Below are positions 1-6,227 of a stretch of DNA of 7,855 nt, in pieces. Source of the DNA: Auritidibacter sp. Marseille-P8566 (GTDB lineage Bacteria > Bacteroidota > Bacteroidia > Flavobacteriales > Flavobacteriaceae); contig CALPQA020000072.1 in the NCBI GenBank assembly GCA_943325595.2, forward strand, positions 1 through 7,855, given 5' to 3'. Under the pieces are notes generated by a model that was not told where the DNA came from, ran no database searches, and saw only the letters and a list, made by a program, of their open reading frames with translations. Made by a program: the position numbers and the translations under genes. Positions within the stretch are counted from its first letter, which is position 1, and the number at the start of each line of letters is the position of its first letter.

Positions 1-525
1 GTAATTTACGGAACGTCAACTATGTTGGTTTATACTACTGGAGATGGCGTAAATGGGTTTACTTTGAACCCTGCCATTGGAACTTTTTACCTTTCACATC
101 CCAATATGAAATTCTCTGAAGACGGAACTATTTACTCTATAAATGAAGGAAATTATGTTCATTTTCCGCAAGGCGTTAAAGATTATATCAAATATTGCCA
201 AACTGAAGAAGGCGACAGACCTTATACATCAAGATATATCGGAAGTTTGGTTTCTGATTTTCATAGAAATATGATTAAAGGGGGAATTTATATTTATCCA
301 ACGAGTTCAAAAGCACCGAAAGGAAAATTGCGATTGTTATATGAATGCAATCCAATGGCTTTCATAGCGGAACAAGCAGGCGCAAAAGCTTCTGACGGTT
401 TTGGAAGAATCATGGAAATTCTACCAACAGAATTGCACGAACGCGTTCCTTTTTTCTGTGGAAGCCTAAATATGGTAGAAAAAGCAGAAGAATTTATGCA
501 CAAAGCAAAATTGAGCAAATACTAA
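1..525 (+). CDS. fbp: Fructose-1,6-bisphosphatase class 1, C-terminal part
   Basis: Hydrolyses fructose 1,6-bisphosphate to fructose 6-phosphate and phosphate, the committed step of gluconeogenesis, in the cytosol. The frame is open from base 1 (VIYGTST before the first internal Met at base 22), so the gene begins upstream and only about the last 174 residues are present. The visible part matches class 1 FBPase closely: [26 protein letters not shown] (sugar-phosphate binding), then [14 protein letters not shown], where the Lys and the Glu six residues later correspond to the substrate-binding Lys and metal-binding Glu of the family (Lys274/Glu280 in the pig enzyme), and [10 protein letters not shown]. 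The N-terminal acidic metal-binding motifs lie outside the window. It ends in TAA and is followed by a strong hairpin terminator. No internal damage is seen. Family identity is very secure. Confidence 0.97.
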   Translation, partial: VIYGTSTMLVYTTGDGVNGFTLNPAIGTFYLSHPNMKFSEDGTIYSINEGNYVHFPQGVKDYIKYCQTEEGDRPYTSRYIGSLVSDFHRNMIKGGIYIYPTSSKAPKGKLRLLYECNPMAFIAEQAGAKASDGFGRIMEILPTELHERVPFFCGSLNMVEKAEEFMHKAKLSKY

Positions 526-548
526 ATACATCGCTTTTCAAAAAACAG

Positions 549-601
549 AAATCACCGTTAAGAAATTAAGTACATCCTTAATTCTTAACGGTGATTTTTT
601 T
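549..601 (+). terminator. Rho-independent terminator of fbp, probably bidirectional
   Basis: Arms ATCACCGTTAAGAAATTAAG (551-570) and CTTAATTCTTAACGGTGAT (577-595) pair over 19 bp with one bulged A and a 6-base loop. AA at 549-550 extends the stem into the T run at 595-601. It sits between the convergent fbp and TerB genes. On the minus strand the stem is followed a few bases later by a run of T (complement of the A run around 539-545), so it can plausibly stop both transcripts. Confidence 0.88.
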
Positions 602-619
602 ATAAAATTAGTCGAAATT

Positions 620-1051
620 CTATTTATTCATGTGTTGCATTTCAAAAACAAACGTATCTAAATCAACATTTTGGATTAATAACGACAACGCTTTATCTAC
701 AATATAAACCACATTGCTAGGGGTAAATCCTAAGGCAACTGCAAATTTCATCAAAATGTTTTTCTGCCTTTGTCCTAAAATGTGATCGGCAAAAACCATT
801 CTTGACAAATCATATAAGCGTTCTAATCTTTGCGTATATAAATAAGGCGGATTAATAGGATATTTCATTGGGTTTTCAAGAATTTCTTCATATTCGATTG
901 GAGAAATTTCTAGTTTTTGCGCCAATTTATCCAAGAATAATTTTTCTTCAGGGCTCATTTGACCATCGGCAATAGCCACTCTTACAATGGCAGAAAAATG
1001 ACCTTTATTTCTGCTCTTAAATTCATTATCAAATAAATCGGAAAAAGACAT
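620..1051 (-). CDS. TerB-like (tellurite-resistance/DjlA-type helical) protein
   Basis: A 143-residue soluble, probably all-helical protein. Residues 19-60 (SAIVRVAIADGQMSPEE, then KLFLDKLAQKLEIS and EYEEIL) have the layout of the TerB domain: a helix ending in an acidic ADGxxSxEE turn, likely metal-binding, then an amphipathic helix. A second, degenerate copy of the fold follows at about residues 75-135. There is no signal peptide or membrane segment, so it is probably cytosolic. Such single-domain TerB proteins are common in Flavobacteriia and are named for tellurite resistance only by similarity. There are no other ter genes here, so a tellurite role is not supported and its real function is unknown. 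The ATG at 1051 follows A-rich sequence without a Shine-Dalgarno site, and a candidate -7 box lies about 24 bases upstream. It is probably monocistronic and shares the terminator with fbp. Confidence 0.72.
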   Translation of the reverse strand: MSFSDLFDNEFKSRNKGHFSAIVRVAIADGQMSPEEKLFLDKLAQKLEISPIEYEEILENPMKYPINPPYLYTQRLERLYDLSRMVFADHILGQRQKNILMKFAVALGFTPSNVVYIVDKALSLLIQNVDLDTFVFEMQHMNK

Positions 1052-1074
1052 ATGTTTTGGTTTTTAGTGTTACT

Positions 1075-1082
1075 CAAATTTA
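1075..1082 (-). promoter_or_regulatory. Candidate -7 element of the TerB-like gene
   Basis: On the minus strand this reads TAAATTTG, an exact match to the Bacteroidota -7 consensus TAnnTTTG, about 24 bases before the ATG. No TTTG/TTG -33 element is evident at the usual distance, so support comes only from the -7 box and its position. Confidence 0.4.
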
Positions 1083-1204
1083 AGGATAATTTTATGTTTT
1101 TTTGCGCTATTTTTCTTAAAATTTATTTAGAAATATTAAAAAAAACAAAGCAATTTTAATTACCTTTTAATAGAATCTATTCCAACTATTTTCAAAATAA
1201 TTCG

Positions 1205-1212
1205 TAAGTTTG
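1205..1212 (+). promoter_or_regulatory. Candidate -7 element of the HupE-dCMP deaminase-S41 operon
   Basis: TAAGTTTG matches TAnnTTTG exactly. Transcription would begin at about 1216-1220, giving a leader of some 20-25 bases before the ATG at 1242. A start this close also argues against the in-frame TTG at 1224 as the initiation codon. The -33 region is not consensus. Confidence 0.5.
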
Positions 1213-1241
1213 ACTCGCACTAATTGTCAAACACAGTAACC

Positions 1242-1835
1242 ATGTCGGAATTTTGGATTTATTTTGAAATAGGAATGCGCCACGTTTTAAATATAAACGC
1301 TTACGATCACGTTTTGTTTTTAATTGCACTAACCGTTCCTTACGCATTTAAAGATTGGAAACGCGTTTTAATTTTGATTTCCCTATTTACAATCGGACAT
1401 ACAATAGCTTTACTGCTTTCAGTTTATGGCGTTGTTGTTGTAAAAGTAAACTTGATTGAATTTTTAATTCCAATTACCATATTGATAACGGCACTTTTTC
1501 ATCTTTTTACAGTTGGAAAATCATCCAAAAACGATAGTATAAGCATCATTGGATTCATCACCTTGTTTTTTGGAATTGTTCACGGATTGGGTTTTGCAAC
1601 TTATTTTAAATCTATTCTTGGCGGAACTGCTTCAGATAAATTATTACCGCTTTTAGAATTTGCAACAGGAATTGAGGCCTCACAAATAATTGTAGTTTTA
1701 GTTGCATTAATAGCATCCTATTGTGTTCAAACACTATTTAGGTTTTCAAAACGAGATTGGACATTAGTAATGGCATCATTTGTGATTGGAGTTGTATTGC
1801 CAATGATCATTGAAAGTAAAATTTGGATTAGATAA
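1242..1835 (+). CDS. HupE/UreJ family integral membrane protein
   Basis: A 197-residue inner-membrane protein with about six hydrophobic segments (roughly residues 22-36, 42-63, 71-91, 99-122, 147-166 and 173-191). It carries the three histidine motifs of the HupE/UreJ family: NAYDHVLFLIA (Asp22-His23), FTIGHTIALLLS (His53) and GIVHGLGFAT (His114). Family members are linked to nickel or cobalt uptake beside hydrogenase or urease genes. Neither enzyme is encoded here, so the substrate is unproven. This compact form without a signal peptide is typical of flavobacteria. I chose the ATG at 1242 over the in-frame TTG at 1224 because MSEFWIYFEIG is the natural N-terminus and the TTG would lie almost on the predicted transcription start. 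It is the first gene of a tight operon, with a 4-base gap to the dCMP deaminase. Confidence 0.85.
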   Translation: MSEFWIYFEIGMRHVLNINAYDHVLFLIALTVPYAFKDWKRVLILISLFTIGHTIALLLSVYGVVVVKVNLIEFLIPITILITALFHLFTVGKSSKNDSISIIGFITLFFGIVHGLGFATYFKSILGGTASDKLLPLLEFATGIEASQIIVVLVALIASYCVQTLFRFSKRDWTLVMASFVIGVVLPMIIESKIWIR

Positions 1836-1839
1836 GAAA

Positions 1840-2271
1840 ATGGAAAAGAAAAAATTACATAAATACGACAAAGCCTATCTCCGAATTGCTTCCGAATGGG
1901 GGCAACTTTCCTATTGCAAACGAAGACAAGTGGGCGCAATTATAGTTCGTGACAAAATGATAATTTCAGACGGTTACAACGGTACGCCATCCGGATTTGA
2001 AAATTGCTGTGAAGACGAAGCCGGTTTAACGCAGTGGTTTGTGCTTCATGCTGAGGCAAATGCAATACTCAAAGTAGCACGTTCTACTCAAACTTGTGAG
2101 GGTGCTACCTTATATATTACCCTTTCGCCATGCAAAGAATGCAGCAAATTAATTCACCAATCGGGAATAAAAAGAGTGGTGTATCAAAACGGCTATCGTG
2201 ATGATTCGGGAATACAATTCCTAATAAAAGCAGGTGTTGAAGTCGAGCAAATTCTAGTTTTAGAACAATAA
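1840..2271 (+). CDS. Deoxycytidylate (dCMP) deaminase
   Basis: A 143-residue zinc enzyme that deaminates dCMP to dUMP, the substrate of thymidylate synthase, in the cytosol. It has the catalytic cytidine-deaminase signature: HAEANAI, with zinc ligand His70 and proton-shuttling Glu72, and PCKEC with zinc ligands Cys98 and Cys101. The upstream GYNGTPSGFENC block (45-56) is diagnostic of dCMP deaminases, as opposed to tRNA or free-nucleoside deaminases; the ComEB-type proteins belong to the same family. Family members are usually controlled allosterically by dCTP and dTTP; I cannot see that directly. The ATG at 1840 gives MEKKKLHKYDKAY, a normal start. An in-frame TTG at 1810 would overlap the HupE gene and is unlikely. 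The stop codon TAA is followed immediately by the ATG of the S41 protease, implying translational coupling. Functionally it belongs with the ribonucleotide reductase genes at the right end, although it is not in their operon. Confidence 0.95.
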   Translation: MEKKKLHKYDKAYLRIASEWGQLSYCKRRQVGAIIVRDKMIISDGYNGTPSGFENCCEDEAGLTQWFVLHAEANAILKVARSTQTCEGATLYITLSPCKECSKLIHQSGIKRVVYQNGYRDDSGIQFLIKAGVEVEQILVLEQ

Positions 2272-3849
2272 ATGAAACCCAATCCAAAATATTTTCCAAT
2301 ACTCTTTTTTGCAACTTTGGCATTTGGAATTCTTCTCGGTGCCCTATTAAATTTTCCTTCACAAGGCAACCTTTCGTCTTCCAATAACCATAGGGATAAA
2401 CTCAACCGATTGATTAATTTTATCGACAATGAATATGTTGATGATGTAAATACAGATTCTATTGTTGATTTAGCCGTTACCAATATTCTAGAAAAATTAG
2501 ACCCGCACTCGGTTTATGTACCCCCAAGTCAGCAAAGTCAAATTGCCGAAAGCATGAAAGGGGATTTTGTAGGAATTGGTGTCAATTTTTACATGCTAAA
2601 TGATACCGTAACAATTGTTAAGAGTATAGAAGACGGTCCTTCAGAGAAAGCGGGGATTCAGTCGGGAGACCGAATTTTATATGCCAATAAAGAAAAATTA
2701 TTTGGCCGAAAACTCATAAGTGACAGTTTATACTCTAAATTAAAAGGCGAAAAAGGTTCCGAAGTGACACTGACTATTTATCGTAAAAGCCTAAAGAAAA
2801 AATTACAAATCAAAGTAGCCCGCGATGTTGTTGCCATAAAAAGTGTGGACGCAGCCGTTATGTTAAATCCGACTTTTGGGTATATAAAAATCAATCGATT
2901 TGCAGAAACTACCTACGAAGAATTTAAAACAGGTTTACTTCGATTAAAAAAACAAGGTGCAAAATCACTAGTAATTGATGTTCGAGATAACGGAGGCGGT
3001 TATATGGAAAAAGCCATTGAAATTGCGGATGAATTGTTAAAAGACAAGCAATTAATTGTTTTTACAAAAAATAAAAAGGGCAAAATCGACAAGACATTTG
3101 CCACGAGCGGAGGTAATTTTGAAACAGGCAACCTCTTTATTTTAATCAATGAAAATTCAGCATCGGCAAGTGAGATTCTAGCAGGAGCAATTCAGGATAA
3201 TGACAGGGGAACTATTATTGGAAGGCGTTCATTTGGGAAAGGGCTGGTGCAAAGAGAGATGGATTTTGAAGATGGTTCGGCGGTACGATTAACGATTGCG
3301 AGATATTATACCCCAACAGGTCGCTCGATTCAAAAATCCTATAAAAACGGAAATGAAGATTATTTCAAGGAATTCGACAAACGCTTATTAAATGGCGAAT
3401 TGTACAAAAAAGACAGCATAAAAGTCGATAACACACTTAAATTTAAAACTCCAAAAGGAAAAACGGTTTATGGTGGTGGTGGAATTGTTCCCGATGTTTT
3501 TGTACCGTTAGAGGCAGAACACGGTGACGAAGGCGTTGGTTATTTAATGCAATCAGTACCTGTGAGTTACTATGTTTTTGAAGAATTGGATAAAAACAGA
3601 AAAGAATATCAAGACTTAAAATTCGAGCAATTATTATCAAGAATAGAAAAAACGGATTTGTATTTCAATAATTTCAGACGTTATTTATCCAAAAATGGGC
3701 TGGTTTTGAAGTTAGAAAAAGATAAAAATTTGGTAAAAAGATATTTGATTGCAGAATTTGCAAGACAGTTGTTTGGGGAGCAAAAATATTATGAGATTAT
3801 CCTTAAAGAAGACGCAATGATTAAAAAAGTCATCAGTTTAAAACAGTAA
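2272..3849 (+). CDS. C-terminal processing peptidase, S41 family, with PDZ domain
   Basis: A 525-residue envelope serine protease. An N-terminal hydrophobic stretch (about 6-28) is an uncleaved anchor or signal peptide, placing the body in the periplasm. A helical lead-in is followed by a PDZ domain at about 97-180 (GDFVGIGV, then GPSEKAGIQSGDRIL), which recognises protein C-termini, and the S41 catalytic core. The Ser-Lys dyad is intact: Ser298 in NENSASASE and Lys323 in RRSFGKG, 25 residues apart as in Prc and CtpA, with the supporting Gln327 four residues after the Lys. About 170 residues follow as a flavobacterial-type helical C-terminal region. CTPs degrade or mature envelope proteins; the substrate here is unknown. 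It is the third gene of the operon, starting directly after the deaminase stop codon. No terminator is visible before the convergent gene 5 bases downstream. Confidence 0.95.
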   Translation: MKPNPKYFPILFFATLAFGILLGALLNFPSQGNLSSSNNHRDKLNRLINFIDNEYVDDVNTDSIVDLAVTNILEKLDPHSVYVPPSQQSQIAESMKGDFVGIGVNFYMLNDTVTIVKSIEDGPSEKAGIQSGDRILYANKEKLFGRKLISDSLYSKLKGEKGSEVTLTIYRKSLKKKLQIKVARDVVAIKSVDAAVMLNPTFGYIKINRFAETTYEEFKTGLLRLKKQGAKSLVIDVRDNGGGYMEKAIEIADELLKDKQLIVFTKNKKGKIDKTFATSGGNFETGNLFILINENSASASEILAGAIQDNDRGTIIGRRSFGKGLVQREMDFEDGSAVRLTIARYYTPTGRSIQKSYKNGNEDYFKEFDKRLLNGELYKKDSIKVDNTLKFKTPKGKTVYGGGGIVPDVFVPLEAEHGDEGVGYLMQSVPVSYYVFEELDKNRKEYQDLKFEQLLSRIEKTDLYFNNFRRYLSKNGLVLKLEKDKNLVKRYLIAEFARQLFGEQKYYEIILKEDAMIKKVISLKQ

Positions 3850-3854
3850 CTCTT

Positions 3855-4457
3855 TTAGATTTTATCGTGACTTTGCGTTTGGATTCCGTTATTCCAAAGC
3901 GTTAAAATATCGGTTGCAACAGCAGCGCCACTTCCTGCAGCGATTGACAATTGACTTCTCCAACCCGCTAATGTTCCAGCAACATAAATTCCTTCGGCAA
4001 CTTTATGGTCAGCGTTTCTAAGTTGAATGCGTTGTTTCTCGGGAGTAGCTTTTTTATGTGTTTCCACAAATTCCATTAATCCTTCAATGTCAAAAGTGTT
4101 AGAATATCCAATGGCAACAACACAATTTTTTGTTTTGTATGAATTTTTGTTGGTAACAACCGTAAAATTGGGAAATTCACCTTCAATACGGAGCACTTTT
4201 TCCGAATCTATTTGGGTAATGTGAGGATACAATTCCGATAACTGTTCGATGCTTTCTCGAAGTAAATCAGCACCCAAAGTTCCTGGGGCAATTCCGTAGG
4301 CATTATTAAATAAGGCTTCTTGAAGCGAAGATGTTTTTTGATGTGTAATAATTCCGATTTTTTTATCGGACATAAAAGGTTTTTTGTGGGCAGAACCCAA
4401 AATAAGTGCGCAAGACATTCCTGCCACACCTCCACCAATAATTAGTACATCAAACAT
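3855..4457 (-). CDS. Small thioredoxin-reductase-like FAD protein lacking the NAD(P)H domain
   Basis: A 200-residue cytosolic flavoprotein. The N-terminus MFDVLIIGGGVAGMSCAL is a classical FAD-binding Rossmann motif (GGGVAG, 8-13). The C-terminal part, GIYVAGTLAG then SIAAGSGAAVATDIL (156-185), is the second FAD-binding segment of the thioredoxin-reductase group. The usual Asp of the GD motif, which contacts the FAD ribityl/phosphate region, is Thr162 here. The protein is about 110 residues shorter than thioredoxin reductase. CVVAIGYSN (about 112-120) leads almost straight to the C-terminal FAD segment, so the inserted NADPH domain and its redox-active CxxC are absent. It may therefore accept electrons from a partner instead of NAD(P)H; that is inference. 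It is last in the MarC-small membrane protein operon, 2 bases after the 66-residue gene. The frame is intact, so it is a compact family member and not a decayed gene. Substrate unknown. Confidence 0.8.
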   Translation of the reverse strand: MFDVLIIGGGVAGMSCALILGSAHKKPFMSDKKIGIITHQKTSSLQEALFNNAYGIAPGTLGADLLRESIEQLSELYPHITQIDSEKVLRIEGEFPNFTVVTNKNSYKTKNCVVAIGYSNTFDIEGLMEFVETHKKATPEKQRIQLRNADHKVAEGIYVAGTLAGWRSQLSIAAGSGAAVATDILTLWNNGIQTQSHDKI

Positions 4458-4459
4458 GC

Positions 4460-4660
4460 TTATTGTTCTTTGGTTCGTTCTTCAATTTTTTTAGACATTC
4501 TAAAAATTAAAAGAATTAAAACAGCACAAATTGAAGCTGCAATTCCGATGAGAGCCACCGAACTTTTGCCGTCAAAAAGATGATGAAAGTCAAGTAATGT
4601 GATGTTAAAAACGATTAGAGCGAGGGCTAAAACAACTAATACTGAAGTGAAAATTTTCAT
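4460..4660 (-). CDS. Small two-helix membrane protein, function unknown
   Basis: A 66-residue protein with two hydrophobic helices (about 4-23 and 33-53), a short loop containing FHHLFDGKSS, and a charged C-terminal tail (MSKKIEERTKEQ), giving a hairpin in the inner membrane. It belongs to no family I can name. It is supported as a real gene by its clean two-helix pattern, its ATG after A-rich sequence, and its position: 41 bases after marC and only 2 bases before the FAD protein on the same strand. It has no promoter box of its own that I can find, so it is probably expressed from the marC promoter. The context suggests a membrane partner of one of its neighbours, but that is inference. Confidence 0.72.
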   Translation of the reverse strand: MKIFTSVLVVLALALIVFNITLLDFHHLFDGKSSVALIGIAASICAVLILLIFRMSKKIEERTKEQ

Positions 4661-4701
4661 TTTTGTTTTGTAATTTTAGGTAAAAATAATAAAAATATGG
4701 T

Positions 4702-5277
4702 TTACATGAATAAACCTTTAACATTACCGGCAAATAATTTAACAGCGATAGCTAAAAGTACCACTCCAAAGGTTTTTCTGATGACTCCCAAGCCGTTTTT
4801 CCCCAACATTCTTTCGATTTTAGCCGAAGATTTTAGAACGCCATAAACCAAAATTATATTCAGAATTATTGCCGTTACAATGTTTTCTGTTGCAAATTGT
4901 GCTTTCAAAGAAAGTAACGTTGTCATGGTTCCCGCACCCGCAATTAATGGAAAGGCAATAGGCACGATTGACGCTGAACTTGCTTCTTCGTCACGATAAA
5001 TACGAATCCCTAAAATCATTTCTAATGCTAGGAAAAACAATACAAATGAACCCGCCACAGCAAATGAATGCACGTCAATTCCTATTAATTTCAGTAATTC
5101 TTCACCAACAAACAGAAAAATAATCATGATTAATCCTGCTACAATTGACGCTTTTTCGGATTCGATATGACCGTGTTTTGCTCTCAAATCAACGACAATT
5201 GGAATTGTTCCAACAATATCAATTACTGCAAAAAGCACCATTCCTACCGTTGCAATCTCTTTAAAATCAAATTCCAT
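4702..5277 (-). CDS. MarC family integral membrane protein
   Basis: A 191-residue inner-membrane protein with six predicted helices and the family's conserved elements: FAVIDIVGTIPI near the start (Asp20, Gly23, Pro26), GSFVLFFLALEMILG (77-90), AFPLIAGAGTMTTLL (108-122) and RKTFGVVLLAIAVKLF (167-182). MarC/YchE proteins have a transporter-like fold, but their substrate is unknown. The E. coli member was once associated with multiple antibiotic resistance and later found not to be needed for it, so a drug-resistance role should not be inferred. The length is normal for the family. The ATG at 5277 lies about 19 bases after a good promoter box. It is first in a three-gene minus-strand operon with a small membrane protein and a mini-flavoprotein, and divergent from the DUF3109 gene. 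Confidence 0.9.
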   Translation of the reverse strand: MEFDFKEIATVGMVLFAVIDIVGTIPIVVDLRAKHGHIESEKASIVAGLIMIIFLFVGEELLKLIGIDVHSFAVAGSFVLFFLALEMILGIRIYRDEEASSASIVPIAFPLIAGAGTMTTLLSLKAQFATENIVTAIILNIILVYGVLKSSAKIERMLGKNGLGVIRKTFGVVLLAIAVKLFAGNVKGLFM

Positions 5278-5296
5278 ATCGTATTATTTATCGGTA

Positions 5297-5324
5297 CAAA
5301 AGTAAAGAAATTTAAACCACCAAA
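5297..5324 (-). promoter_or_regulatory. Candidate promoter of the marC operon
   Basis: On the minus strand TTTG (5324-5321) is followed after 16 bases by TACTTTTG (5304-5297), an exact TAnnTTTG. This is the best two-part Bacteroidota promoter in the window, though the spacer is slightly short. Predicted transcription starts about 10-15 bases before the marC ATG. Confidence 0.55.
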
Positions 5325-5380
5325 AGGAAATAGACTATTAATAATGCGTTATTTATTAGCAAATTTTTTAAAACATTCTT

Positions 5381-5388
5381 TACCTTTG
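5381..5388 (+). promoter_or_regulatory. Candidate -7 element of the DUF3109 gene, almost abutting its ATG
   Basis: TACCTTTG is an exact TAnnTTTG and ends only 4 bases before the ATG at 5393. A transcript from it would begin at or within a few bases of the start codon, giving a leaderless or nearly leaderless mRNA. The -33 region around 5355-5362 is AT-rich but not consensus. Confidence 0.55.
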
Positions 5389-5392
5389 CAAA

Positions 5393-5959
5393 ATGTTTCA
5401 AATAGGAAAAACCATCGTCTCGGAAGACATTTTAGAAAAGGAATTTGTGTGCAATTTGTCTGCTTGTAAAGGCGCATGTTGTGTAGACGGCGACGCAGGA
5501 GCGCCTTTACTTCAAGAAGAAACACTAATTATGGAATCCATTTATCCAAAAGTCAAACCTTTTTTAAGAAAAGAGGGAATTGCTGCAATTGAAGCACAAG
5601 GGACTTGGGTAAAAGGAACCGACGGCGACCTAGAAACGCCTTTAATTGACGAAAAAGATTGCGCCTATGTAATCTTTGACGGAAAAACGGCCCTTTGCGG
5701 AATTGAACAAGCCTATAACCAAGGAATAATTGATTGGAAAAAACCTGTTTCATGTCATTTATATCCGATTCGGGTAAAAGATTTTACCGAATTTGCCGCC
5801 GTGAATTATGATAAATGGGATATTTGTGATGATGCCTGTTCGTTGGGTAAAGAATTAGAAGTTCCAGTTTACAAATTTGTAAAAGAAGCACTCGTTCGTC
5901 GATTTGGTGAAGATTGGTACATGGAACTTGAAAAAGTAGCCCAAGAAATAAAAAAATAA
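5393..5959 (+). CDS. DUF3109 family cysteine-rich protein
   Basis: A 188-residue cytosolic protein with nine cysteines: Cys20, 25, 29, 30, 90, 102, 121, 145 and 149. The N-terminal cluster [13 protein letters not shown] followed by DGDAGAPL, together with [21 protein letters not shown] and [11 protein letters not shown], is the signature of DUF3109. The pattern resembles the YkgJ/Fe-S-or-zinc-binding cysteine cluster proteins and suggests that a metal or cluster is bound; the ligand and role are unknown. There is no signal peptide or membrane helix. The ATG at 5393 is the right start, since [13 protein letters not shown] leads directly into the conserved N-terminal Cys cluster and no in-frame ATG occurs before it. 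A -7 promoter box sits 4 bases upstream. It is divergent from marC and followed by a 268-base gap before nrdB, so it is probably transcribed alone. Confidence 0.88.
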   Translation: MFQIGKTIVSEDILEKEFVCNLSACKGACCVDGDAGAPLLQEETLIMESIYPKVKPFLRKEGIAAIEAQGTWVKGTDGDLETPLIDEKDCAYVIFDGKTALCGIEQAYNQGIIDWKKPVSCHLYPIRVKDFTEFAAVNYDKWDICDDACSLGKELEVPVYKFVKEALVRRFGEDWYMELEKVAQEIKK

Positions 5960-6124
5960 ACACTCAAAAAAAATCTTTTTTTTATTCAGTTTCCCACAAA
6001 TAAAATCCTTATATTTTACGGCACTTAAGACTTTTAATTAATTTTCAATTAACTGATTTACAGTATTTTAAATTTTTGTTTAAAAATTTGAATCGCTTTT
6101 TCATATTGTTAAAAACTATTGCCA

Positions 6125-6168
6125 ATTGTGAATAAGTTTGGCTTTTTTTAACCGCAATAATTCACAAT
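6125..6168. repeat. Perfect 9-bp inverted repeat upstream of nrdB, possible operator
   Basis: ATTGTGAAT (6125-6133) and its exact reverse complement ATTCACAAT (6160-6168) are separated by 26 bases, with centres 35 bases apart (a little over three helical turns). Each half-site touches a candidate -7 box: TAAGTTTG at 6133-6140 and AATCTTTG at 6166-6173. That geometry suits a regulator bound to both halves. The sequence does not resemble the NrdR-box consensus well, so the binding protein is unknown, and a chance match in AT-rich DNA is possible. Confidence 0.4.
6133..6140 (+). promoter_or_regulatory. Candidate -7 element of nrdB
   Basis: TAAGTTTG is an exact TAnnTTTG and would start transcription near 6145, giving a leader of about 80 bases. 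A second near-match, AATCTTTG at 6166-6173 (one mismatch), would give a leader of about 48 bases. Neither has a clear TTTG at the -33 distance. The rest of the 5960-6227 gap is AT-rich with no coding potential. Confidence 0.4.
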
Positions 6169-6179
6169 CTTTGTAATTC

Positions 6180-6200
6180 AGATTTTAAAAAAATCTTTTT
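6180..6200 (+). other. AT-rich terminator-like hairpin in the nrdB leader
   Basis: AGATTTT (6180-6186) and AAAATCT (6190-6196) form a 7-bp stem with an AAA loop, followed by more T to 6200, about 28 bases before the nrdB ATG. AATCT at 6166-6170 could instead pair with AGATT at 6180-6184, so two exclusive folds can be drawn. The stem has a single G-C pair and is weak. Confidence 0.25.
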
Positions 6201-6227
6201 ATATAATTTCATAAACCTCAACACAAT

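Noticed and set aside
620..1051. Tellurite resistance determinant
   Set aside because: Only a single TerB-like domain is present, with no terC, terD, terE or related genes. The name reflects fold similarity only.
1224..1241. TTG start extending the HupE-like protein by six residues
   Set aside because: The predicted transcription start is at about 1216-1220, and the ATG at 1242 gives the natural N-terminus MSEFWIYFEIG.
1810..1839. TTG start extending the dCMP deaminase by ten residues
   Set aside because: It would overlap the end of the HupE-like gene, and the extra residues are just that gene read in another frame. The ATG at 1840 fits the family length.
4702..5277. Multidrug-resistance function for the MarC protein
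   Set aside because: The historical name does not reflect a demonstrated efflux role, and nothing in the neighbourhood suggests resistance.
5167..5469. Plus-strand 100-codon open frame overlapping marC and DUF3109
   Set aside because: It is a shadow frame antisense to the marC start and out of frame with the well-supported DUF3109 gene. Its protein has no coherent composition.
5966..5983. A8-TC-T8 stretch after the DUF3109 gene as a terminator
   Set aside because: The stem would contain only A-T pairs with too tight a loop. The T run could help termination, but this is not a credible intrinsic terminator by itself.
6034..6052. TTAATT/AATTAA palindrome upstream of nrdB
   Set aside because: Arms of A and T only are expected by chance in such AT-rich intergenic DNA.
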